The translations under genes were made by a program, and so were the position numbers. Shown here piece by piece: positions 44,231-54,235 of a stretch of 64,000 nucleotides of DNA. Under the pieces are notes generated by a model. That model made no database searches and was not told the origin of the DNA. It saw only the letters and a program-made list of their open reading frames with translations. The first letter of the stretch is position 1; each line of letters starts with the position of its first letter. The DNA is from Kordiimonas laminariae (lineage in GTDB: Bacteria; Pseudomonadota; Alphaproteobacteria; Sphingomonadales; Kordiimonadaceae): positions 248,001 through 312,000 of the forward strand of contig NZ_JAKQZA010000005.1 of the NCBI RefSeq assembly GCF_023008165.1, written 5' to 3'.

Positions 44231-46015
44231 TTAATACATACCTTCCAGAGTGTCTTTATAGATTTCACAAACAATATGACGCCTCAGTTTAAGTGTTGGG
44301 GTCATTTGTTCATTCTCAATTGAGAAGGCTTCTGTTGCCAAGCTGAATTTCCGCACTTTTTCAATGTTGGAAAGTCGGCCATTTACACGGTTAATAGCTT
44401 CGCCAATTGCTTTCTTGAAATCTGCATCTTCTTGCAATTCTTCATACTTGCGCGGTTTATTGTGTTTTTTCGCCCAATCTGCCATCCATTCAACATCTGG
44501 CATAATAAGGCCAATAAGGTGAGGGCGGCGGTCACCATAAACCATGGCTTGAGATATTTCGTCTTCGAGCGCCAACATGCCTTCAATCCGCTGTGGTGAA
44601 ACATTATCGCCCTTATCATTTACGATCAGATCTTTCTTCCGGTCAGTAATTTCAAGGTAACCTTCATCATCCAGTTGGCCGATATCGCCTGTGTGAAGCC
44701 AGCCATCAACAATGGTTTTAGCTGTGGCGTCTTCATCGCGCCAATATCCCTTCATGACAAGGTCACCCTTCACCAGAATCTCTCCGTCAGAAGCGATTTT
44801 AACCTCAACATCTTTGAAGATTTTGCCCACTGTGTGCATACGCGGTGCGCTTGGCGGATTCACTGAAATAACAGGTCCTGCTTCTGTTTGGCCGTATCCC
44901 TGAAGAAGCGGCAAGCCAAGGCTTGAGAAGAAATAACCGACATCTGGTGAAAGAGGTGCGCCGCCTGCCACAAGTGCTTTCAAACGCCCGCCAAACTGTT
45001 GATTGATTTTCTTGCGCACTGTTCTTGTCAGGAACCAGTTTTCCAATTTTTCAAAGAATGAAAGCTTTTGTTTGTCGCGCTGTACTTTCATACCCAGCTC
45101 TAGAGCGCGTTCGAACAGCTTTGCTTTGGTGCCGCCTTCTTTCTGGATCGTGCGGGTAATGCGTGTGCGCAGCATTTCAAAGAGGCGCGGTACCACCACC
45201 ATGACTGTAGGTTTGGCCTCAGCCATATTAGTTGCCAACTTTTCAATGCTTTCAGCGTACCAGATTTCAGCGCCCAAGCCGATTGGCCAGCACTGCCCCA
45301 CTGTATGCTCATAAGCATGGCTCAGTGGTAGGAATGAAAGGAATGCATTATTTTCCAAGCCAAGCTCGTGAATAACATTGGATGCCCCCTCACTATTGGT
45401 GAGAATAGCACCGTGATGAAGCATTACCCCTTTTGGTGCGCCGCCTGTCCCGCTTGTATAAATTAAGCAAGCCACATCATCTCGGGATACACTACGTGCT
45501 TTTTCCGCATATTTTGCTGTATTGGGTACCTCTGCATCAACAACAGTGTCCCAATGATAAATCTTTACATTCAGGCGCTGCTCAATCTGATAATCTTCCA
45601 TCAGGATACAGTGCTGCATATCATCAGACTGGTGGGCAGCTTTCAGGAAAGTGCGAGCAAGTGCTTTTGTTGAAACAATAGATGCCTTGGCTTTGCTGTT
45701 TTCAAGAATATGTAAATGATCGCGGGCTGTGTTGGTGGTATAAGTAGGAACACTGATCGCGCCGATTGACATAATTGCAAAGTCAGCAATCATAAACTCT
45801 GGCCGGTTTTCACTAACAAGAACAACTCTATCGCCTGCTTCCACACCCATTTTCTCAAGGGCGGCCGCGAGTTGAGTTACCTTATCTGTAACCTCTTTCC
45901 ACGAGAGGGATTGCCATTCCCCATCTTTCTTGTTGAAGAGTAGCGGCTTGTCACCAAGTTTGGCTGATTGTTCATAGAACATCGCCGTTAGGCTGTCCCA
46001 CGGTATAAAAGACAT
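44231..46015 (-). CDS. Long-chain acyl-CoA synthetase (AMP-forming)
   Basis: A 594-residue ANL-superfamily ligase activating fatty acids through acyl-AMP to acyl-CoA. Motifs: YTSGTGGAPKGVMLHHG (P-loop/AMP-binding), GYGQTEAGPVIS, GWLHTGDIGQLDDEGYL and ITDRKKDLIVNDKGDNVSP with the catalytic Lys region. It resembles FadD15-type long-chain ligases. GGGAGGAAA precedes the ATG. The 216-base upstream gap holds a perfect 12-base palindrome (TTTTGCGCAAAA), possibly an operator. The neighbouring genes do not define its pathway. Confidence 0.92.
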   Translation of the reverse strand: MSFIPWDSLTAMFYEQSAKLGDKPLLFNKKDGEWQSLSWKEVTDKVTQLAAALEKMGVEAGDRVVLVSENRPEFMIADFAIMSIGAISVPTYTTNTARDHLHILENSKAKASIVSTKALARTFLKAAHQSDDMQHCILMEDYQIEQRLNVKIYHWDTVVDAEVPNTAKYAEKARSVSRDDVACLIYTSGTGGAPKGVMLHHGAILTNSEGASNVIHELGLENNAFLSFLPLSHAYEHTVGQCWPIGLGAEIWYAESIEKLATNMAEAKPTVMVVVPRLFEMLRTRITRTIQKEGGTKAKLFERALELGMKVQRDKQKLSFFEKLENWFLTRTVRKKINQQFGGRLKALVAGGAPLSPDVGYFFSSLGLPLLQGYGQTEAGPVISVNPPSAPRMHTVGKIFKDVEVKIASDGEILVKGDLVMKGYWRDEDATAKTIVDGWLHTGDIGQLDDEGYLEITDRKKDLIVNDKGDNVSPQRIEGMLALEDEISQAMVYGDRRPHLIGLIMPDVEWMADWAKKHNKPRKYEELQEDADFKKAIGEAINRVNGRLSNIEKVRKFSLATEAFSIENEQMTPTLKLRRHIVCEIYKDTLEGMY

Positions 46016-46052
46016 ACAATTTCCTCCCGAGCCCTTCCTGAGCTTTCTGTCA

Positions 46053-46064
46053 TTTTGCGCAAAA
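46053..46064. promoter_or_regulatory. Palindrome TTTTGCGCAAAA upstream of acyl-CoA synthetase
   Basis: Perfect 12-base palindrome 38 bases upstream of the acyl-CoA synthetase start. It could bind a fatty-acid-type or LacI-type repressor; the protein is unknown. Confidence 0.4.
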
Positions 46065-46231
46065 AAAGTGGGGGAGCAAGTAGGTTTTTTACAGTTTCAT
46101 TGCGTTATAGAGGCTTTTTTCCGCTGAAAGTAAAAAAGTTGTCTTATTTGACCGATCTTGCTTGCTCCAATGACGTTACGGTGCGATAAACAAAAAAACT
46201 AAAACGTCCATGTTCAAGATGGTTTGGGTCC

Positions 46232-47413
46232 ATGGAAGCCTCAGAAGCTGATAATAATATTACCGATACGCCAATCGACGGTGTGCAAGACAACTTTGAA
46301 GCAGGTGCAGAAGTCTCAATTGAGCGGCGCTTACATCTTAGGTCTTTTGATTATTGGCTTTCCCTTAAGGGTGAACGCACTTATCCCCTTTTCTCTGATT
46401 TGCGCGCTGAAGATTTAGCACCTTTTAAGTCAAACAGCTTGCTGCTTGAATTTAACAGTCGCGGTGTTGTTGTGCGTTTTGTCGGGGATGTTATCCAATC
46501 CCTTATCGCAGCACCTATCAAGGTTGGGGCATATTTAGAGGATTTCCCTGATTGCGGTTTCTCTGTTGCAATGATTGAACAGTTTGCAGAAGAGGAAGGC
46601 CGGCGAAAAGCAGCCGAATTCGAATTTCTCGAAGAAGATACCGAATGCCGTGGCATGATGTTGCCTTTCTCCAGTGATGGGCTGCAACCAAATTTTATTA
46701 TGGTAACTGCTAGTTTCCGTAAAAAGGCAGCGGAAGAAGTTATAGACCAAAGCCCGGCTTTTTTAGCAGAGGAAGTCCTCTCGGAAGAGATACCGCAAGC
46801 TGTGGACACATCCGCCTTTGACGGGATGATTATAGAGTATGCGGAGCAAGCTGGGGCCATCTCCCATAAAGATCAGCAAAATAGAATTGGGCTTTATGAA
46901 GTGTTGGCGCAGGCCTATCGGCTTTATGAACAATCGGTGGCTGACTCTGATGTATTTGCAGCAGTTCTTGCTGAAGCAGGGCTTAAGCAGCAGGCGCGCG
47001 CTCCTTTCACCCCAGCGCTGAAGCTTGTGTTTGGAAAAGGATATGATAAGACCCGTATAACAGAATATGCAGCGGCAATATCCTGTGCCAGCCGTAGCGG
47101 AATTTCGAGTACTGGGTTTGTTGAGTATCTTTTAGGTGTGCCAGGCGGCATTAAGGGTTGCGTTCAGGAAGAACGTGAGTACAAACGCCAAAAATCTGGA
47201 ACACCAGCACATAATCGCCAACAAGAAGCGATTGAAGTTTTAAGGCAGAAAAAAGCGAAACCACTTAAGGATATAAACCCCGATGATGAATTCTGCTTAG
47301 TTTTGGCTCGCCGCAAAAGCGGTGGTGGTGTTGAAGCGTTGGGATGCGCAAACACCGGAAAGGCGGCGCTTGATTCAGCGATCCGCCAGCTTGCATCCTC
47401 TGATAAAAAATAG
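46232..47413 (+). CDS. PAS_5-like N-terminal protein upstream of glutamate dehydrogenase
   Basis: A 393-residue cytoplasmic protein. The N-terminal half resembles the PAS_5 pattern (FDYWLSLKGERTYPLFSDLRAEDLAPFKSNSLLLEF, VVVRFVGDVIQSLIAAPIKVGAYLEDFP). The rest is acidic, then basic, with no recognised enzyme motif; the C-terminal section ends with a Lys-rich KAKPLKD segment. Its stop is 5 bases before the ATG of the giant glutamate dehydrogenase, so the two are almost certainly cotranscribed. A sensory or regulatory role linked to that enzyme is inference from position. Alternatives: an unrelated housekeeping protein. Confidence 0.7.
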   Translation: MEASEADNNITDTPIDGVQDNFEAGAEVSIERRLHLRSFDYWLSLKGERTYPLFSDLRAEDLAPFKSNSLLLEFNSRGVVVRFVGDVIQSLIAAPIKVGAYLEDFPDCGFSVAMIEQFAEEEGRRKAAEFEFLEEDTECRGMMLPFSSDGLQPNFIMVTASFRKKAAEEVIDQSPAFLAEEVLSEEIPQAVDTSAFDGMIIEYAEQAGAISHKDQQNRIGLYEVLAQAYRLYEQSVADSDVFAAVLAEAGLKQQARAPFTPALKLVFGKGYDKTRITEYAAAISCASRSGISSTGFVEYLLGVPGGIKGCVQEEREYKRQKSGTPAHNRQQEAIEVLRQKKAKPLKDINPDDEFCLVLARRKSGGGVEALGCANTGKAALDSAIRQLASSDKK

Positions 47414-47418
47414 GCTCC

Positions 47419-50400
47419 ATGCCGGGTTACGAAGGGACATTAAAAGTGACCACGGACAATACAATTAAAAAAATTCTCTCTGCAATCGGTGCAATAGCTG
47501 CCGAAAAACTTGAAAAAGGACAGTTGGTTTCCTTTGAAGGCTTCCTGAATGGTTTTTATGGTGCAGCAGCCCCTGATGACCTTCTGGAACGGGACACTGC
47601 CGAGCTTTATGCGATTGCATTTAGCATGTGGCAGGCGGCGGTAACGCGTGCGCCAAACCAGCCGATCGTGAAAATATTGAACCCGCGTGGTCAGGAAAAC
47701 GGTTGGAAAACGAAGAATACCGTGGTGCAGATCATCAATGATGATATGCCGTTCCTTGTGGATTCTATCACAGGCTGTCTTGCTACGATGATGCAGTACC
47801 GCATTAAGATGATGCATCACCCTATTTTCGAAGTTTCTCGCGATGGCGAAGGTGTACGCTCTGATGGGAAAGGTGCTGAAGCCAAACGCGAAAGCTATAT
47901 GTTCATCGAGATTGATACGCAGACAAATAAGGATGCGCTCAAGGAAATCGAAGAAACGGTATATAGCACACTGGCTGATGTACGTGCCGCTGTAGGTGAT
48001 TGGCGCGGTATGTTGGCGAAAATTGATGAGACAGTTGCGTCCCTGACTGTTAACCCGCCACCGATTGATAATGAAGAAGTTGAAGAATTGATCCGCCTGC
48101 TACGTTGGTTGGGTGCTGATCACTTCACGTTCCTTGGTTTCCGCGAATACCGTTTTGAAGGTGACCCACAGACGTTTGATTTCACGCAGGTAGAGGGCTC
48201 AGGCCTTGGTATTCTCCGTGATGCAAAACGGAATGTTCTCCGTGATAAAGACGGCCTTACACCTATGTCGGCTGAAATCAGGCACTTCCTGACACAGCCT
48301 GAGCCTCTGATTGTTACAAAAGCAAACGTAAAGTCTACCGTGCACCGTAATTCCCATATGGATTATATTGGTGTGAAAATCTTTGATAGTGAAGGCAACG
48401 CTATCGGCGAACGCCGTTTTGTTGGTCTCTTTACATCGCTTTCTTACAGCCAGTTTGCCCATGATGTTCCAATGATGCGCAACAAGGTTGCTAACATTAA
48501 AGAGAGTGCAGGTTTTGGTGGTCGCAGTTACGCAGGCAAAGCACTGTCTCACATTCTGGAAACTTTCCCGCGGGATGAATTGTTTCAGGTAAGTGAAGAC
48601 TGGATGTATGATACGGCACTTGGTGTTTTGCAGCTTACTGAACGTCCACGCCCGAAAGCTTTCATTCGTCCAGACCAGTTTGGAAGGTTTGTATCCGCTC
48701 TTGTTTATGTGCCGCGTGAAAACTATCACTCAGGCCTTCGTGAAGCGATCGCAGATATTCTCTGTACAGCTTATAACGGTGAAGTTTCGGTTTATTATGC
48801 GAAACTTAGTGAAGAAGCGCTGGCTCGCTGGCACTTCATTATCCGTACACGCCCGGGTGATGTACCTGAAGTGAACGTACGCGAAATTAACCGCAAAATT
48901 GCCGAAGCCACTCAGGGCTGGGAAGACCGTCTGCATACGGCGCTTGTTGAACGTGTTGGCGAGGAAGAAGGCACAGGTCTTAATCACGCTTACAAAGGCC
49001 GCTTTACGGCAGCTTACCGTGAAAGCTTTACACCGCCGCAAGCAGCATATGATGTTTGCAAACTTGAAGCACTTCAAGGCGGTGATGATCTGCAGGTAGA
49101 TTTCTACCAGCATCTTGGTGACGGTGAAAAACGTTACAGATTAAAAATTTACCACGGTAGCAAGCTTATCGCGCTTTCGAGCTGTATGCCTATCCTTGAA
49201 AACATGGGCTTCCGCGTTCTTTCTGAGCATTCTTACGAAATGGGTGGCGGATCAACGAGCTTTATCCATGATTTCACGCTTGAACGCCTTGAAGGTACGG
49301 CCTTTGCTATTGAACGCCTTAAGCCGCTTGTTGAAGAACTTTTCAAGAAGGTATGGGACGGCGTATGTGAAAACGATGGTTTCAATGAGCTTGTTCTGAC
49401 ATCAGCAATGAGCTGGCAGGAACTTGTGATCCTAAGGGCATACGGCAAATACCTGCGTCAGTTGGGTATGGGCTATACACCGGATTATATTGCCGACAGC
49501 ATGGTGGAAAATGATGAAATTTCCGCGCAGCTTGTCGCGCTCTTCAAAGTTCGTTTTGATCCAGTGTATGCAAATGCAAACCGTGAAGAACTTACGAAGA
49601 ACATCACTACAGATCTGAGGAACTTGTTCGAGGAAGTGAAAAGCCTTGATCACGACCGTATCTTGAGAGCATACGCAAGTGTTCTTAAAGCTACGCTCAG
49701 AACAAACTTCTATCAGCCTGGTGTTGTTGAAGGTGTTGATGAGCGGGCGCTCGCGTTTAAAATCCGTACACGTGATGTGGAGGAAGCGCCTCTACCGCGC
49801 CCACATGCCGAAATGTGGGTTTACTCACCGAAGGTGGAAGGTGTTCACCTTCGTGGTGGACCTGTGGCACGTGGTGGCCTGCGTTGGTCTGACCGCCGTG
49901 AGGATTTCCGTACAGAAGTTCTTGGCCTTGTGAAAGCACAGCAGGTGAAAAACGCCGTAATCGTGCCGCAAGGCTCGAAAGGTGGTTTCTTCCCGAAACA
50001 GTTGCCGCCTATGAGCGACAGAGATGCCTTTATGGCTGAAGGTGTTGCTTCATATCGCAGCTTTATCTCAAGCCTTTTGTCTGTCACAGATAATCTGGTT
50101 GATGGTGATGTGGTTGCGCCGAAAGATACTGTGCGCCATGACGATGATGATCCTTACCTTGTAGTAGCGGCCGATAAAGGCACAGCGACTTTCTCTGATA
50201 TTTCTAACAGTATTTCGGAAGGTAATGGTTTCTGGCTCGGTGATGCATTCGCATCTGGCGGCTCTCAGGGCTATGACCATAAGAAAATGGGTATCACAGC
50301 CAAGGGTGCTTGGGTTGGTGTTCAGCGCCATTTCCGTGAAATGGGCGTGAATACTCAGGAAGATGAATTCACTGTTGTGGGCGTAGGCGATATGTCTGGC

Positions 50401-52263
50401 GACGTATTCGGTAATGGTATGCTTCTCAGTAAAACCATTCGCCTGAAAGCTGCCTTTAACCATATGCATATTTTCATTGATCCGAACCCAGGTGATACCG
50501 AAGCGGCGTGGAACGAGCGTAAGCGCATGTTTGATCTGCCCCGCTCTACTTGGGAAGATTATGATAAATCGCTGATCTCACAAGGCGGTGGTATCTTCTC
50601 TCGTGCGGAGAAATCCATCTCGCTTACTGATGAAATTAAAGAATGGCTGGGTGTGGATGCTGATGCAGTTACCCCAACTGATCTGATCAACCTGATCATG
50701 AAAGCTGAGGCTGACCTTCTTTGGTTTGGTGGTATCGGTACGTATGTTCGTGCATCTGATGAAACCAACCAAGAGGTGGGTGACCGCGCCAACGATGGCC
50801 TGCGTGTTATCGCTGATGATCTGAAGTTTAAGGTTGTTGGTGAGGGCGGAAACCTGGGTATGACCCAGAAGAGCCGAATTGAGTTTGCTCGCCGTGGTGG
50901 CCGCCTGAACACAGACTTTATCGATAACTCTGCCGGTGTGGATTGTTCTGATAAAGAAGTGAATATCAAGATCCTTCTCGCGGATGCGATTGCCAAAGGT
51001 AAGCTTGATATGGAAGCACGTAATACGCTTCTTGAAAGCATGACCGACGAAGTTTCTGATATCGTTCTATCGGATAACTATTTGCAGACACAGGCGATTT
51101 CTCTGGCAGAAGCTAAAGCGGTTTCTGACCGTGAGTATCACCTTGGCCTCGTGAGAGCGCTTGAACGTGATGGTGGCTTGAACCGTGAGATCGAATATAT
51201 TCCATCTGATGAAGGCTTTGCGGAGCTGGCAGCAAATGAGCGTGGCCTATCACGCCCGGAAATTTCTACGCTTCTAGCTTATGCCAAGATGTCACTCTTC
51301 GATATCATCGTGGACTCAGACTTGATTGATGAACCTGTTCTTCAGCCTGAGCTTGAATGGGGCTTCCCAAGTGTTCTTCGGGATACTTACGCGGAAGAGC
51401 TGGCAAATCACAGGCTGCGCCGTGAAATTATTGCAACGGTTCTTGCAAACGAAGTGGTGAACTGGGCAGGCCTTACCTTTGTGTATGAAGTGAAGGAAGA
51501 AACTGGTCTCGGTGTTGAAGATATTGTGGCGGCATTCGTGATTGTTCGGGAAGTGTTCGGCCTACAGAAAATCTGGAACGATATTAATGATCTGGATTAT
51601 CAAGTGGCGGCATCTACCCAGTATGATATGCACCAGAGCGTATCTAACAGCCTGAAAACACAGGTTATGTGGGTGCTTCGGAACATTGATCGTCCGTTTA
51701 ACGTGAGCAAGTTGATTGAACGCTTTAAAGCGCCGTTCAAGAGCTTGTTTGCTATCAAGCTTGAAACGCTTTCGGAACCGGCTCAAGAAGCCTTCCTTAA
51801 CCGTAGAGATGTTTTAAAAGCTACAGGTGTTGGGCACGAACTTGCAACCTTCATTGGTGCGTTTGAGGTGTTCAGTAGTGGCCCTGATATCATCGCGGTG
51901 GCTGAACAAGCAGATAAGCCGGTTGATTATGTGGCATCTGTTCACTTTGCTCTTGGCGATAAGTTGGGCTTTGATTGGCTCAAGCAGCGTGCTGACCGTA
52001 TTCCGCCGGATGACCACTGGGAAGTACTTGCTATTCGCTCAATCCTTGAGGATTTGGCGGATCAGCAGCGTAATCATGTGGAACGTGTATGTAAGCGAGC
52101 TGGTGATAAATCAGCTGATGCAGCCACGGCAGACTGGGCTACCGCGCAAGCAACGCGTATTATCCGTGCAGAACGTTTGATTGAAGATCTAGCGCAGGCT
52201 GGTACGCTTAGCGTTGCGAAGCTAAGCTTTGCGGCAAGACACCTTCGTTCAATTCTCAGATAA
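47419..52263 (+). CDS. gdhZ: NAD-specific glutamate dehydrogenase (large 180-kDa type)
   Basis: A 1614-residue NAD-dependent enzyme that oxidatively deaminates glutamate to 2-oxoglutarate and ammonia, feeding the TCA cycle. Length and domain order match the large bacterial GDH family (GdhZ in Caulobacter). A long N-terminal regulatory part contains ACT-like segments. The catalytic core begins around residue 810 (GGPVARGGLRWSDRREDFRTEVLGLVKAQQVKNAVIVPQGSKGGF with catalytic Lys) and contains VGVGDMSGDVFGNGML and FWFGGIGTYVRAS-like NAD-binding segments. A helical C-terminal domain follows. Nothing looks broken. Upstream is a PAS-like gene 5 bases away. Caulobacter GdhZ also affects cell division; that is not evident here. 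Confidence 0.95.
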   Translation: MPGYEGTLKVTTDNTIKKILSAIGAIAAEKLEKGQLVSFEGFLNGFYGAAAPDDLLERDTAELYAIAFSMWQAAVTRAPNQPIVKILNPRGQENGWKTKNTVVQIINDDMPFLVDSITGCLATMMQYRIKMMHHPIFEVSRDGEGVRSDGKGAEAKRESYMFIEIDTQTNKDALKEIEETVYSTLADVRAAVGDWRGMLAKIDETVASLTVNPPPIDNEEVEELIRLLRWLGADHFTFLGFREYRFEGDPQTFDFTQVEGSGLGILRDAKRNVLRDKDGLTPMSAEIRHFLTQPEPLIVTKANVKSTVHRNSHMDYIGVKIFDSEGNAIGERRFVGLFTSLSYSQFAHDVPMMRNKVANIKESAGFGGRSYAGKALSHILETFPRDELFQVSEDWMYDTALGVLQLTERPRPKAFIRPDQFGRFVSALVYVPRENYHSGLREAIADILCTAYNGEVSVYYAKLSEEALARWHFIIRTRPGDVPEVNVREINRKIAEATQGWEDRLHTALVERVGEEEGTGLNHAYKGRFTAAYRESFTPPQAAYDVCKLEALQGGDDLQVDFYQHLGDGEKRYRLKIYHGSKLIALSSCMPILENMGFRVLSEHSYEMGGGSTSFIHDFTLERLEGTAFAIERLKPLVEELFKKVWDGVCENDGFNELVLTSAMSWQELVILRAYGKYLRQLGMGYTPDYIADSMVENDEISAQLVALFKVRFDPVYANANREELTKNITTDLRNLFEEVKSLDHDRILRAYASVLKATLRTNFYQPGVVEGVDERALAFKIRTRDVEEAPLPRPHAEMWVYSPKVEGVHLRGGPVARGGLRWSDRREDFRTEVLGLVKAQQVKNAVIVPQGSKGGFFPKQLPPMSDRDAFMAEGVASYRSFISSLLSVTDNLVDGDVVAPKDTVRHDDDDPYLVVAADKGTATFSDISNSISEGNGFWLGDAFASGGSQGYDHKKMGITAKGAWVGVQRHFREMGVNTQEDEFTVVGVGDMSGDVFGNGMLLSKTIRLKAAFNHMHIFIDPNPGDTEAAWNERKRMFDLPRSTWEDYDKSLISQGGGIFSRAEKSISLTDEIKEWLGVDADAVTPTDLINLIMKAEADLLWFGGIGTYVRASDETNQEVGDRANDGLRVIADDLKFKVVGEGGNLGMTQKSRIEFARRGGRLNTDFIDNSAGVDCSDKEVNIKILLADAIAKGKLDMEARNTLLESMTDEVSDIVLSDNYLQTQAISLAEAKAVSDREYHLGLVRALERDGGLNREIEYIPSDEGFAELAANERGLSRPEISTLLAYAKMSLFDIIVDSDLIDEPVLQPELEWGFPSVLRDTYAEELANHRLRREIIATVLANEVVNWAGLTFVYEVKEETGLGVEDIVAAFVIVREVFGLQKIWNDINDLDYQVAASTQYDMHQSVSNSLKTQVMWVLRNIDRPFNVSKLIERFKAPFKSLFAIKLETLSEPAQEAFLNRRDVLKATGVGHELATFIGAFEVFSSGPDIIAVAEQADKPVDYVASVHFALGDKLGFDWLKQRADRIPPDDHWEVLAIRSILEDLADQQRNHVERVCKRAGDKSADAATADWATAQATRIIRAERLIEDLAQAGTLSVAKLSFAARHLRSILR

Positions 52264-52275
52264 AGAGTTATAAAC

Positions 52276-52893
52276 ATGGCTGCGGAAGAAGAAACAAAAC
52301 CCAAGAAGCGTTTGAAACGACCTTCAAAGGATCATCTCAATTTTGTTATTGCGGTGAGTGCGGTTCTTATTTCCGCAGCCAGTTTTATTGCCACCTATAT
52401 TCAATCGGAAGCCTCTCTAAATCAGGTAAAGGCTGAAACTTGGCCCTATTTGCAGGTAGAACATGGCAATGTGAATGATGATTTAAATCAGGAAATTTAT
52501 TTTCATCTGGAAAATGTGGGTGTGGGCCCAGCAAAGGTGAAAAGCTTCCGTATTAAATTGCAAGACAGATATTTGAATGATGCCTACCATCTGGTGGAAC
52601 TGGTTTTCGATGAAGGCGGTACCCTGAGCTGTGAGAGTAATAACTGTTTGTTCACCAATACAGTGTCACCAAAAATTCTGCCGCAAGGTGATGTTTTAAA
52701 AGTGTTCAGCCTTTTCCCTGATGAGCAGAATTTACCGCTCTGGTACACCTTGAATACTGTGCGTTGGAGACTTCAGCCGGAAGCGTGTTATTGCTCGCTT
52801 CTTGATGAATGCTATGAGACAAATTTTGATACAGAACCTACACCCGTGGAAAAATGTAAGATTGCGCCGAAGCAGGAATTTGCCCGCAGTTAA
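52276..52893 (+). CDS. Membrane-anchored protein of unknown function
   Basis: A 205-residue protein with a basic N-terminus (KPKKRLKRPSKDH), one transmembrane segment (about residues 25-43, FVIAVSAVLISAASFIATYI), then a predicted extracytoplasmic beta-rich domain with four or more Cys (NNCLF, EACYCSLLDECYE, EKCK) that could form disulfides. ENVGVGPAKVKSFRIKL reads like an immunoglobulin-like strand. It starts 12 bases after glutamate dehydrogenase and may share its transcript. No family recognised. Confidence 0.7.
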   Translation: MAAEEETKPKKRLKRPSKDHLNFVIAVSAVLISAASFIATYIQSEASLNQVKAETWPYLQVEHGNVNDDLNQEIYFHLENVGVGPAKVKSFRIKLQDRYLNDAYHLVELVFDEGGTLSCESNNCLFTNTVSPKILPQGDVLKVFSLFPDEQNLPLWYTLNTVRWRLQPEACYCSLLDECYETNFDTEPTPVEKCKIAPKQEFARS

Positions 52894-52898
52894 ACCGC

Positions 52899-54128
52899 TT
52901 ATCGGCTTTGTTTTTCTTTATCAATAATGGTTTGAAGCCTCTGTCGGATATCGCAGGTTATTGGTTGTTGCATTGCACCGTGCCAGCGGGTTTGTTTTTT
53001 ACCAGTACAATAATCTAGGCCTACGTATTTTGTTGGTAGGTATTTTAATGCAGCTATATTGTTCGCAGTTAGGTCAAAATTCTCTGCGCCAGGGAACAGA
53101 TCACTGAGATCCTTTGCAACTAGGTTCCCAAAATCCTGGTGAACACCATTGTCTCGATCCTTGATGCGGCCTTCGATGATGTTTCCAGCAAAACCGGCTG
53201 AACTTGTAGGAAAGCGAACATCAACGCCTGCCGTATTTAAGATAGTGTTATTGATTAGTTTGGTATTGGCTGACTTATTTAAATAAACTCCTACATCAGC
53301 TGGACAGTTTAATATGATGTTTGAGCGGATCACTCCTCTTGAATGTTCCATAGCGCAATTTTGCCTTTCACAATATTGCTGTCCAGTACCGCCCCCTCCA
53401 AATGATAAACCAAGTCGAATACCGCCAGTATGGCGCCATTCGCAGATAATAAGATTCTGGTCAAATAATCCTGAGGAAGAATTACCTTTAAGGAAAGCTC
53501 CGTAACTAATTTTATTCCCCGCCGTTTTGGCAAAGTCTGCGATGAAGTTATTTTTCACACGCCAGTGTTTACCACCAACAACATCAATAGGAGTAACTGA
53601 TCTATTAGTATTGCGGGGAGAGGAATTATAGATGGTATTGTTTTCAATACGAACACGATCAGGAAATTGTGTGGATGCTCCCTTTCCGTCGCCGTTTGCT
53701 TTAATAGCTGCATTAAACTCAGTAAGCGTATTGTTACGAATTATAATATCATCAGCATTGCCAACGATATGGAAGGCATGTTCACAGTCACTATCGGTTT
53801 TACAAAAACCTTTGATATCAAACCCTTCAATAATCCAGTTTTTACCAGTAACTTTGAAACCCACGGTTTTTGGAACAAATATCTTAACTGTCCCCGGTTT
53901 TACAGGCTTCAAAGTAATCGGTTTTCGAAGGGTGCCATTACCTTTAAGTTGTACTGTGCTTGTAAGAAAATAGTTACCAGGAAATACGGTGAATACGTCT
54001 CCGGCTTTAGCGTCTTTGAGGTAGCTATTGAAATCACTGCTGGATATTAAAATACCATCTGCAGAAGCATGTTGAAATGCCATCGTAACCAAACCAGACA
54101 TAGCGGCAACTAAGGCAAGCTTCTTCAT
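52899..54128 (-). CDS. Secreted right-handed beta-helix protein (polysaccharide-lyase-like)
   Basis: A 409-residue exported protein. A signal peptide (MKKLALVAAMSGLVTMAFQHASA) is followed by repeated beta-helix coils: KPITLKPVKPGTVKI, NWIIEGFDIKGF, DIIIRNNTLTEFNAAIKANG, DRVRIENNTIYN, GVIRSNIILNCP, TKLINNTILNTAG. This is the parallel beta-helix of pectate-lyase or PL6-like families; a catalytic pair cannot be confirmed. Probably acts on or binds a polysaccharide outside the cytoplasm. Start 54128 (GGGGAT upstream) was picked; 54140 is an in-frame alternative with its own AGAGA. Confidence 0.75.
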   Translation of the reverse strand: MKKLALVAAMSGLVTMAFQHASADGILISSSDFNSYLKDAKAGDVFTVFPGNYFLTSTVQLKGNGTLRKPITLKPVKPGTVKIFVPKTVGFKVTGKNWIIEGFDIKGFCKTDSDCEHAFHIVGNADDIIIRNNTLTEFNAAIKANGDGKGASTQFPDRVRIENNTIYNSSPRNTNRSVTPIDVVGGKHWRVKNNFIADFAKTAGNKISYGAFLKGNSSSGLFDQNLIICEWRHTGGIRLGLSFGGGGTGQQYCERQNCAMEHSRGVIRSNIILNCPADVGVYLNKSANTKLINNTILNTAGVDVRFPTSSAGFAGNIIEGRIKDRDNGVHQDFGNLVAKDLSDLFPGAENFDLTANNIAALKYLPTKYVGLDYCTGKKQTRWHGAMQQPITCDIRQRLQTIIDKEKQSR

Positions 54129-54235
54129 TTTAATCCCCATGGTATCTCTTTTTAACCTTACAAATGAGAATAACAAAAACTCTTTACCAGTAAACAGGTA
54201 ACCTGTTTCACGTTAGAGCCTAAATAAAGATCATG

